From NCBI GenBank assembly GCA_030650395.1, contig JAUSDY010000122.1:1-64000 (forward strand): 64,000 nt of DNA, written 5' to 3'. The notes below the pieces were generated by a model, which saw nothing but the letters and a program-made list of their open reading frames with translations, did no database searches and was not told the DNA's origin. Below, piece after piece: positions 32,771 through 40,453 of this stretch. Numbering within the stretch: the first letter of the stretch is position 1; the number at the start of each line of letters is the position of its first letter. Source of the stretch: Acidobacteriota bacterium (lineage in GTDB: Bacteria; Acidobacteriota; Vicinamibacteria; Vicinamibacterales; UBA2999). The translations under genes were made by a program, and so were the position numbers.

Positions 32771-35440
32771 CTAGAAGTCCACGCGCAAGCCCAACTGCAC
32801 CTGCCGCGTGATCTCGCCCCCGGTCGGCTTGCCAAACGTCGCCGCCCGCTGATTCCCCGTGAAGTTGGTCCAGTTCTTCTCGTTCGTGACGTTGAACGCC
32901 TCGCCGATCAGCTCCACGTCCACGCCGCGCATCTTGATCGACTTGGTGACCCGCAGGTCGGCCTGGAAGAGCGAGGCGCCGCGAGCGGAGTTGCGGCCGA
33001 CGCCGGCCGGGCGGTCGTTGATCTGCGTGTCGCCGTTATCGTCGGCGCCCGTCGTGATGTTGTACGGGAGCTTCGATCTCGCCGCGATCAACGTGCCGGC
33101 CTGGATGCCCCACGGCAGCTGAAAGCTCACCGCCCCTGAGACACGGTGCCGGCTGTCGTTGGAGGCCGCGCCGCGCTCGGCATTATAGAAACGGTTGTCG
33201 ACAGGGAAGAAGTTGAAGTCTTCCGTGTTCCGCTCCGTCTCCGCCAGCGTGTACGCGATGGTGTAGGTGTGGCGCGCCGACAGCCGCTTCTCGATGCCGA
33301 CCTGCAGCCCGGTGTACCACGAATTGCCGGCGGTCTCGACGATCGTCACGCGCTGGAACCGCGGGTCAGGCCGCGCGAGCCGCGGATCGTCCAGGTTCGG
33401 GTAATTGGCATCGATCGATCGCAACAGGCCGAGCCCCCGCGCGCGCACCAGGTCGGCCGAGATCGAGAAGGTCCGCCCGAACTGCCGCTGGACGCCCGCG
33501 GTCACCTGCTCGGTGTACGGCGTGCGGTTGTTGTCGCCGAACCGCACGGTGCTCGGGATCGGCGTGATGGGCCCGCCGGTGCGATTGGGGTTGGGCCCGT
33601 TCGCGTCGGGGTAGCCGGGGTTCGTGATCAGCGTGGTCACGAACTTCCTGGCGTTCTCGGCGTTGAGCGGGATGTTCAGGAAGATCTGGTCGTAGTAGAT
33701 CCCGGCGTTGGCGCGCACCACCGTGCGTCCCGATCCGGTCACGTCCCACACCAGCCCGAGCCGCGGCGCGAAGTTGTTCTTGTCGTGGTCAATGCCCACC
33801 ACGTCTTCATAGTCCCAGCGCAGGCCGTAGTTCACCGTGAAGCGATTGAGCGGCTTCCACTGATCCTGGACGAACGCTGCGTAGATGTTGTTGTTCAGCC
33901 GCACGATCGGGTCGCCGACATTGCCGGTGAACTGCGTCGGATACGTGGACGCCACTGCGGGGTTGAACGGCACCGACGTGGTAAACGTGAAGGTGCCATC
34001 CAGGTTGTTGTGGAACTCGGAGTAGAGGTTGATGAAGCTGGCGTCAACGCCCATCTTCAGCGAGTGATCGCCCAGCCGGTTCGGCATGATCCAGCTGAAC
34101 GTATTGGCGAGCTGCACGCGATCTTCGGTTCGCCCCTGCGGCATGTTGGAGGCCTTGCCGAGTCCCAGCCCCGGCCGGTTGATGGTCGGGCACTTCGGGC
34201 AATAGTTGCTGACGTCCCAGTTGAAGTAGCGCTGCGATACCTGCATCCGGAACTCGTTCAGGCCGCGGCCGCCCACCACCCAGTTGTCGTGGATCGCGAG
34301 GTCCTGGTCCTTGCGATCGCGATCCTGCCCGCGTTGGCGGCTGTTGGTGCCGCCGATGCCGGTGCCGATGATGGTGTCGCTGTCGACGCGGTAGCGAACC
34401 GCCAGCGTGTTGGCCGGCGACAGGTTGACGTCCACTTTGCCGAGGATCTGTGGATTGGTGAACGGCTGTTCGAACACGATCGGATCGCTCGGCAGGAACG
34501 TCGTCACCGTTGGTGCGGTCACCAGGTTTTCCGTCAGCCGCTTCGTGTACTCCACCGAGAGGAAATAGAACATCTTGTTCTGGCGAATCGGGCCGCCGAA
34601 GAATCCGCCCCCGATCTTCTGCTCGAGACGTGACTTCGGCGGCGTCGGCGTCACCAGCTTCGACGCCGCCGTCGCGGCGTCCCACGCATCGTCGCGGTGG
34701 TAATAGAAGCCGCGGCCGTTGATGCTGTTGGTGCCCGAGCGCGTCACGACGCTCACGATGGCGCCGGACGACTGGCCGTACTCCGCGGCGGAGCTGTTGG
34801 CGACGACGATGAATTCCTTGATGGCGTCCACCGAGAATCCGCCGCGCTGTCCGGCCACCGAATCGTCGTCGTTGCTGAGGCCGTCAACCAGATAGGTGGT
34901 GTTGCGCGTGAGCTGTCCCGAGGACGACACGCCGCTGCCCGCAGTGCTCGTCACGCCAGGGGTCAGCTGAGCGAGCGTCGCGAAGTTGCGTCCGGCGATC
35001 GGCAGCTCTTCAATCTCGCTGGTCGTGATCGTCGTGCCGAGCGCCGACCGTGTCGTCTCGACGATGGGCGTCTCGGCGGTGACCGTCACCGCTTCCTGGA
35101 GCGACGCGATTTTCAACGTCACGACGACGGTGGCTTCCTGCGCCACGCTCAGCACGAGGTTCGGGTTCACGAACCGGCCAAAGCTCGAGAGCTCGGCGCT
35201 GAGTTCGTAGCGGCCCGGCGGCAGGCCCACGACCCTGAAGCCGCCGCGTGCATCCGCGGTGGTCGATCGCACCTGGCCGCTCTCGAGATTCCGAACCGTG
35301 ACCGCTGCGCCCGGTAGCGCCGCTTTTTGCTCGTCGAGCACCGAGCCCACAACCGTGGCGGCGGTGGATTGGGCCTCGACAAGAGAGGCGCTGATGAGAA
35401 TGCCTGGCGTGAGGACGGCGACGAGGAGCAGGGCTCGCAT
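32771..35440 (-). CDS. TonB-dependent receptor with carboxypeptidase-regulatory domain
   Basis: 889-residue outer-membrane protein: signal peptide (LISASLVEAQ), CarboxypepD-regulatory-like Ig domain (AATVVGSVLDEQKAALPGAAVTVRNLESG..., about 28-110), plug (EAVTVTAETPIVETTRSALGTTITTSEIEELPIAGRNFATLAQLTPGVTS, about 115-240), then a 22-strand barrel ending LRVDF with the terminal aromatic Phe. This is the acidobacterial SusC/Oar-like type, probably importing oligosaccharides or peptides. GGAGGAAAG precedes ATG 35440. Divergent from the DPP-IV peptidase at 35564, suggesting peptide uptake and degradation together. Confidence 0.93.
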   Translation of the reverse strand: MRALLLVAVLTPGILISASLVEAQSTAATVVGSVLDEQKAALPGAAVTVRNLESGQVRSTTADARGGFRVVGLPPGRYELSAELSSFGRFVNPNLVLSVAQEATVVVTLKIASLQEAVTVTAETPIVETTRSALGTTITTSEIEELPIAGRNFATLAQLTPGVTSTAGSGVSSSGQLTRNTTYLVDGLSNDDDSVAGQRGGFSVDAIKEFIVVANSSAAEYGQSSGAIVSVVTRSGTNSINGRGFYYHRDDAWDAATAASKLVTPTPPKSRLEQKIGGGFFGGPIRQNKMFYFLSVEYTKRLTENLVTAPTVTTFLPSDPIVFEQPFTNPQILGKVDVNLSPANTLAVRYRVDSDTIIGTGIGGTNSRQRGQDRDRKDQDLAIHDNWVVGGRGLNEFRMQVSQRYFNWDVSNYCPKCPTINRPGLGLGKASNMPQGRTEDRVQLANTFSWIMPNRLGDHSLKMGVDASFINLYSEFHNNLDGTFTFTTSVPFNPAVASTYPTQFTGNVGDPIVRLNNNIYAAFVQDQWKPLNRFTVNYGLRWDYEDVVGIDHDKNNFAPRLGLVWDVTGSGRTVVRANAGIYYDQIFLNIPLNAENARKFVTTLITNPGYPDANGPNPNRTGGPITPIPSTVRFGDNNRTPYTEQVTAGVQRQFGRTFSISADLVRARGLGLLRSIDANYPNLDDPRLARPDPRFQRVTIVETAGNSWYTGLQVGIEKRLSARHTYTIAYTLAETERNTEDFNFFPVDNRFYNAERGAASNDSRHRVSGAVSFQLPWGIQAGTLIAARSKLPYNITTGADDNGDTQINDRPAGVGRNSARGASLFQADLRVTKSIKMRGVDVELIGEAFNVTNEKNWTNFTGNQRAATFGKPTGGEITRQVQLGLRVDF

Positions 35441-35563
35441 TTCTTTCCTCCGGTGGTGAGTAACGGCTATCCAGGGCCGAAAAGGGCGTGAACAGTGACG
35501 ACTGGGTAAGCAGCGCCATACTCCGCCTATGAAGCCGCGTCGTCAAGGGGTTAAAGTGACGGC

Positions 35564-37873
35564 ATGGTCCGCCTACCGAGACATCTCCCCGCACTGGTCC
35601 TGCTGTCGTCACTGGTCGGAGCGGCGGCGTGGGCGCAATCGGACGAACGGGCGCGCACGCTCGATCAGCAGATCGATCGCATCTTCAAGACCAACGAATA
35701 CGCCCTGCCGCGCTTTGGCCCCGCGCGCTGGCTCGCCGACGGCACCGCCTACACCATCGTCGAACGCACCGCGGAACCGGCGAAGGGCTGGGACATCGTC
35801 CGCTACGACGCGGCCACCGGCGCGCGCAGTATTCTGATTGCCGCGTCACAGCTGGCGCCTGGGGGAAACGCACTTTCGATCGACGACTACGTGTGGTCGG
35901 ACGATGGGTCGAAGCTGCTGATCTTCACGAACACGCAGAAGGTATGGCGGCAGAACACGCGCGGCGACTACTGGGTGCTCGACCTCAGTTCCCCCGCCGA
36001 AGCTCGTACCGGGTCGGCCGCCGAGCGAAGGGGGGAGGCGGGCGGCCTCAAGAAACTGGGCGGCAGCGCGCCGGCCTCGTCGCTGATGTTCGCGAAGTTC
36101 TCGCCGGATGCCACGCGGGTCGGCTACGTGCGCGCGAACAACATCTACGTCGAGCGGATCGGCGACGGCCGGATTACGCCGCTCACGAGCGACGGATCAG
36201 AGACGACGATCAACGGCACGTCGGATTGGGTCTATGAAGAGGAGCTCGGCGTCCGCGACGGTTTCCGCTGGAGCCCGGATGGCCGCTCGATCGCCTACTG
36301 GCAATTCGACAGCACCGGCGTCGGCATCTTCTCGCTGATCAACAACACCGATTCGCTGTATCCCGCGATCACGCGGATTCCGTATCCCAAGGCCGGCACG
36401 ACCAATTCAGCGGCGCGCATCGGCGTGGTGAGCGCCGAGGGCGGCGAGACCCGCTGGATCAAGACCGAGGGCGACCCGAGGAACACCTACCTCGCGCGGC
36501 TGTCGTGGATCGATCCGGCCACGGTCGCGATTCAGCAGTTGAACCGGCTGCAAAACCGGAATGACTTTCTGACCTCCGAGGTGCGCACCGGCGAGGTCAG
36601 GCGCGTGTTTCGCGACGAGTCGAAGGCCTGGGTCGACGTGGTCGAGGAGGTGCAGTGGATCGACGGCGGCCGCACCTTCCTGTGGATGAGCGAGCGCGAC
36701 GGCTGGCAGCACGTCTACCGCGTGCCTCGAGAGGGCGGCAACGGCCAGCTGATCACGAAGTTCGACAGTGATGTCATCGACATGGCCGGCGTCGACGAGA
36801 AGGGCGGGTGGCTCTATTTCATCGCGTCGCCGCAGAATGCCGGGCAACGATACCTGTATCGATCGAAGCTGGATGGGAGCGGTGCTCCTGAGCGCGTGAC
36901 GCCGGCCGCCCAGGCCGGCACGCATCGCTACACGCTGGCACCCGGGGGGCGCGTGGCGTTTCACACGTTCTCGCGATTCGATCAGCCGCCGGTGACCGAT
37001 GTCGTCGAGCTCCCCGGCCACCAGCGGCTTCGCGCCCTCACCGATCCGTCAGCGGTCGTCGCCAAGCTGGCGCCGGTGCTGCAGCGGCCGGTGGAGTTCT
37101 TCACGATTGACATCGGCGGCGGCGTGGTGCTTGACGGCTGGATGCTGAAGCCGCCGGGGTTCGATCCGGCGCGCCGCTACCCGGTGATCACGCATGTCTA
37201 CGGCGAGCCCGCCGGGCAGACCGTGAACGATTCGTGGGGCGGCGGCGGCGCGCTGTTCCATCGCGCGCTGGCCGACGCCGGCTACGTCGTATTGAGCGTC
37301 GACAACCGCGGCACGCCGGCGCCGCGCGGCGCCGACTGGCGCAAGGTCGTCTACGGCACCGTCGGCGATCTGTCGTCGAAGGATCAGGCGGCGGCGGTGC
37401 GGGCGCTCGTCGCGAAGTATCCGTATCTCGATCGCGATCGTGTGGGCGTGTGGGGCTGGAGCGGCGGCGGGACCAACACGCTCAATGCGATGTTCCGCTT
37501 TCCCGAGGTCTATCGCGTCGGCGTCGCGGTGGCGCCTGTCCCCGATCAAAAGCTCTACGACACGATTTACCAGGAACGCTACATGGGCCTGCCGCAAGAG
37601 AACGTCGAGGGCTATCGGGTCGGCTCGGCGATCAATTTCGCGGAGGGGCTGCAAGGCAAGCTGCTGGTCGTCCACGGGTCCGGCGACGACAACGTGCACG
37701 CGCAGGGCACGGAGAAGCTGATCAACCGCCTGATCGAGTTGGGCAAACCGTTCGATTCGATGATCTATCCGAACCGCACCCACTCGATCGCGGAAGGACC
37801 CGGCACGACGCCGCACGTCTACAAGCTCATTGCGCGATATTTCCTGCAGCACCTGCCTCCCGGTCCGATGTAG
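35564..37873 (+). CDS. Dipeptidyl peptidase IV (S9B) family
   Basis: 769 residues, signal peptide (SSLVGAAAWAQ), DPPIV_N eight-bladed propeller (about 60-490; GTSDWVYEEELGVRDGFRWSPDGRSIAYWQFD is the conserved Glu-pair helix binding the substrate amino group), then the peptidase_S9 domain with GWSGGG (Ser about 631), GSGDDNVH (Asp about 707) and NRTHSI (His about 738). It removes N-terminal dipeptides in the periplasm. The stop TAG lies at the first bases of the GTAGAGGCGGG palindrome. Divergent from a TonB receptor. Confidence 0.95.
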   Translation: MVRLPRHLPALVLLSSLVGAAAWAQSDERARTLDQQIDRIFKTNEYALPRFGPARWLADGTAYTIVERTAEPAKGWDIVRYDAATGARSILIAASQLAPGGNALSIDDYVWSDDGSKLLIFTNTQKVWRQNTRGDYWVLDLSSPAEARTGSAAERRGEAGGLKKLGGSAPASSLMFAKFSPDATRVGYVRANNIYVERIGDGRITPLTSDGSETTINGTSDWVYEEELGVRDGFRWSPDGRSIAYWQFDSTGVGIFSLINNTDSLYPAITRIPYPKAGTTNSAARIGVVSAEGGETRWIKTEGDPRNTYLARLSWIDPATVAIQQLNRLQNRNDFLTSEVRTGEVRRVFRDESKAWVDVVEEVQWIDGGRTFLWMSERDGWQHVYRVPREGGNGQLITKFDSDVIDMAGVDEKGGWLYFIASPQNAGQRYLYRSKLDGSGAPERVTPAAQAGTHRYTLAPGGRVAFHTFSRFDQPPVTDVVELPGHQRLRALTDPSAVVAKLAPVLQRPVEFFTIDIGGGVVLDGWMLKPPGFDPARRYPVITHVYGEPAGQTVNDSWGGGGALFHRALADAGYVVLSVDNRGTPAPRGADWRKVVYGTVGDLSSKDQAAAVRALVAKYPYLDRDRVGVWGWSGGGTNTLNAMFRFPEVYRVGVAVAPVPDQKLYDTIYQERYMGLPQENVEGYRVGSAINFAEGLQGKLLVVHGSGDDNVHAQGTEKLINRLIELGKPFDSMIYPNRTHSIAEGPGTTPHVYKLIARYFLQHLPPGPM

Positions 37874-37895
37874 AGGCGGGTCTTCAGACCCGCCT
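37870..37895. repeat. Truncated GTAGAGGCGGG palindrome
   Basis: Same element as 32714-32743 but with TTC for TTA in the loop and without the final CTAC. It ends exactly where the 5'-truncated hydrolase sequence begins. Confidence 0.7.
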
Positions 37896-38644
37896 GGCGC
37901 GGTTTACTCAGTCACACCTCGGGGACCGACGATGGGTTTGGCTTTCCGGGCTACCACCCCGGAGCACCGGTGCCGACGCCGGTGCAGATCCTAAGAGGAG
38001 AGAAGCCGTCGAACGTCGGCGCTGTCGTGGTCGCGCGCCCGCCGCTGACCGCCTACAAATATTCAGGTGGCGGCCTCACGCTCGTCCAGTTGATGCTGAC
38101 CGACGTGTTGAAGCGTCCCTTTCCGGACATCCTGCGCGAGACGGTGCTGACTCCGCTCGGGATGACACACAGCGCCTACGAACAACCGTTGTCGCCGGAG
38201 CGCGATCGCCAGGCCGCGCGCGGACACGATCGAACCGGCGCCGCGCGCGATGTGAAGTGGCACGTCTACCCGGAGCTTGCAGCGGCAGGCTTGTGGACCA
38301 CCGCGCCGGACCTGGCGCGGTTCGGCATCGAGCTGCAGAAATCGCTGCAAGGCCGATCCAATCGAGTACTGACCCGCGCGACGGCGTTGGAAATGGCCAC
38401 GCCGGTCGGCGTCGGGCCGTTCGCGATCGGGATGGATGTCAGGAACATCGGCGAGGGCTGGTATCTCGGTCACGGCGGGTCGAACTGGGGCTTCCAGTGC
38501 CTCCTGCTCGTGCACAAGCTGAAAGGCTACGGCTTTGCGGTGATGACCAACAGCGATTCGGGCGGGCGTCTCGTGGCCGAGGTGCGCGAGCGCGTCGCTG
38601 CCGCCTACAAATGGGACACCCTCGACCAGCCGCTGCGCCGATGA
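37896..38644 (+). pseudogene. 5'-truncated beta-lactamase-family serine hydrolase
   Basis: In frame from about 37898 the translation reads RGLLSHTSGTDDGFGFPGYH, the conserved LLSHTSG segment that normally lies about 120 residues into class C beta-lactamase/esterase proteins, and continues through YKYSGGG (the Y-x-N-equivalent, here YSGGG), PLGMTHSAYEQ, HVYPELAAAGLWTTAPDLARF and GHGGSNWGFQ (KTG-equivalent HGG) to the stop. The N-terminal part with the SxxK nucleophile is absent and no start codon precedes LLSHTSG. The break coincides with the palindromic element at 37870-37895. An internal GTG (37970) could start a 224-residue fragment, which would be inactive. Confidence 0.8.
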
Positions 38645-38869
38645 TCGGACGGTGCAGCGTCGTGTTGTTGATGACCATCGTGTCGGCGGGTTGCGCGCCA
38701 CGTGAGTCGCGGCCGATCTGCGCCATTGACATGGGCAGCAACAGTTTTCGCCGTATCGCCGGCTCATTTGCGGACAGTGCTGGCCGAGGCGTTCGGCTAC
38801 TCGCAGATCGAGCTGACCGGCCGGCAGCTCGGCGCGGGTCTGATCATCGAGGCCGGATTGCGGCCCTGA
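38641..38869 (+). pseudogene. Ppx/GppA-like phosphatase remnant
   Basis: ATG 38641 opens a lipoprotein-like N-terminus (VVLLMTIVSAGC) followed by ICAIDMGSNSFRRIAGSF, the phosphate-1 loop of exopolyphosphatase/GppA proteins. The sequence then shifts frame: the +1 frame reads LRTVLAEAFGYSQIELTGRQ and LGAGLIIEAGLRP before a stop at 38869. This looks like a gene that lost its middle (normal size about 300 residues), leaving both ends joined out of frame. The 3' end overlaps the opposing phosphatase gene by 26 bp. Assignment of the C-terminal piece to the same gene is inference. Confidence 0.55.
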
Positions 38870-40388
38870 CCTCGTCTTCGGTAAACGCCGCCGCGAAGTA
38901 CTCGAGGGTTTCGAGGTAGGTGGCGACATCCTTCAGCGAGAACCCGCGCGACCGTAGACGCGCGGTGTCCAAGTAGATCTGGCTATTCGCCGCGTCGGCG
39001 TAGTACTGGACGAACTTTCCCTCCGCATCGAACTTCTTGTTGAGCAGCGGAATAATCTCGTCGGTGTAATGACGGCGGCCCGGTGCCGGTTCCGCCGGCA
39101 TGCCGTGATCGGCCGTCACCACGACCACGCTCTGCCCGCGTCCCGCCTTCAAGTCGAGCAGCACGAGAATCGCGGCCATCTGCGTGTCGAGTTCGGCCAG
39201 CGTCGCCTTCAACTCCGGCGAGTCGGGCCCATGCGCATGGGCGGTGTAGTCAGGCCCTTTCATGTTCACCATCACCAGGTCGGTGATGTCGTCGGCGCCG
39301 ATCGGTTCGCGAGTCATCACCGCCAGGAGCGCTTCGGCTTCAAATTTCTGAAACAGCGCGGACGCGCGAAACTTTGTCGGGCTTGCAATGTCGTGCCCCA
39401 TCCACTTGCCGCCGACGGCCTCCCAGACCGCCTTGCCGAGAAACGGCTTGAGCGCTGGCGAAAGGGAGTAGCAGTTTGGATTGGTTTCCCAGCCGGAGTC
39501 GCTGGCGTAACTGGCCCCGATCACCTTCCGGCCGTTGACCAGGCACGCGCCGCGGCCCACCAGCCCGGCGGTCGCGCGCATGGCGCCGCCCTGGCCGATG
39601 ATCACGGCCTTGCCGTCGGTGACGAGATTCCAGGTATCGCCGAGCGTCAGCGCCATCAGCTCTTGTGGATCGAGCTGCTCGTAGGCGGGCTGGAATTTCC
39701 CGGTGACGTGGTTGAACAGGTTGTTGACCGTAATGCCGTGGAACCGCGGGTCCGAACCGGTGCCAATGGTCGCGTGGGCGACGCCGGTAACCGTCGGCAG
39801 GATATTGTTGCGAGCGTTGGCGAACCAGGCGCCCTCGCGCCGCATCCGCGACATCGTAGGCATCACGTCCGCGTGCTTGTCGAAATAGTCCGCGCGCATG
39901 GCGTCGAGCACGATGACCATCGCGATTTTCGGCCGCGCTGCGCCGGGAGCAACCACGTGTGGCAAGACCCGTCCGGTGTAGGTGGCGGCTGCGGGAGCGC
40001 CGATGATGGACCCCAGCGTCGGCGCGATGTCCTGTTGCACCGCGTCGCGACCTGCCTCTTGTCGAACGAACGGTGCGCCGTAAAACAGGATGGGAATGCG
40101 CGTGTCGTAGTCCCACGGCGACCCGTGCATGAACTTGTAGAGCGGATCACGCTCCGTCACGATGTCGCCTTCGCGGTTCACGACGAACACCTGCCCGCTG
40201 CGGCCGGGGAAATACCCGCGCGCGAACATCTCGAGCCAGCGTTGCCGCTGTGCGGATGCCTCGGACTTGGCAGAAGTCGACGACGTAGCGCTCGGTGATG
40301 CGGTGGGCGTCGTGCGTGGCGGGCTACTGGCTGCGCACCCAGCCAGCGCGACGATGACACAGAAACACGAAACCACGACTCGACGCAT
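38844..40388 (-). CDS. Alkaline-phosphatase-superfamily lipoprotein, circularly permuted order
   Basis: 514 residues from ATG 40388 (GGGAG 6 bases upstream), lipoprotein signal ending ALAGC. The alkaline phosphatase/NPP core is present: VIVLDAMRADYFD (metal Asp, about 162), NILPTVTGVAHATIGTG (nucleophile Thr, about 199-201), GPDYTAHAHGP (Asp/His ligands), VVTADHG (Asp-His ligands). The block that closes PafA/SPAP-type enzymes (YFPGRSGQVFVV, then FMHGSPWDYDTRIPILFYG with the last His ligand, then DIAPTLGSIIGAP) comes first here, at about residues 59-132, and the protein ends at FTEDEVRAAIRPR, the point where that block should follow. All metal positions are kept, so it is probably active in the periplasm. 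Confidence 0.85.
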   Translation of the reverse strand: MRRVVVSCFCVIVALAGCAASSPPRTTPTASPSATSSTSAKSEASAQRQRWLEMFARGYFPGRSGQVFVVNREGDIVTERDPLYKFMHGSPWDYDTRIPILFYGAPFVRQEAGRDAVQQDIAPTLGSIIGAPAAATYTGRVLPHVVAPGAARPKIAMVIVLDAMRADYFDKHADVMPTMSRMRREGAWFANARNNILPTVTGVAHATIGTGSDPRFHGITVNNLFNHVTGKFQPAYEQLDPQELMALTLGDTWNLVTDGKAVIIGQGGAMRATAGLVGRGACLVNGRKVIGASYASDSGWETNPNCYSLSPALKPFLGKAVWEAVGGKWMGHDIASPTKFRASALFQKFEAEALLAVMTREPIGADDITDLVMVNMKGPDYTAHAHGPDSPELKATLAELDTQMAAILVLLDLKAGRGQSVVVVTADHGMPAEPAPGRRHYTDEIIPLLNKKFDAEGKFVQYYADAANSQIYLDTARLRSRGFSLKDVATYLETLEYFAAAFTEDEVRAAIRPR

Positions 40389-40453
40389 GTGCGCTCCCAA
40401 GGCGATTATGGCACGCTGCCGCGACGCGCAGGTTCTGCCGTAACATCCTCGAC

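Noticed and set aside
37234-38919. 561-codon plus-strand frame spanning DPP-IV end and beyond
   Set aside because: Mostly a shadow of the peptidase; only its last part (from 38641) carries a real Ppx-like motif and is listed separately.
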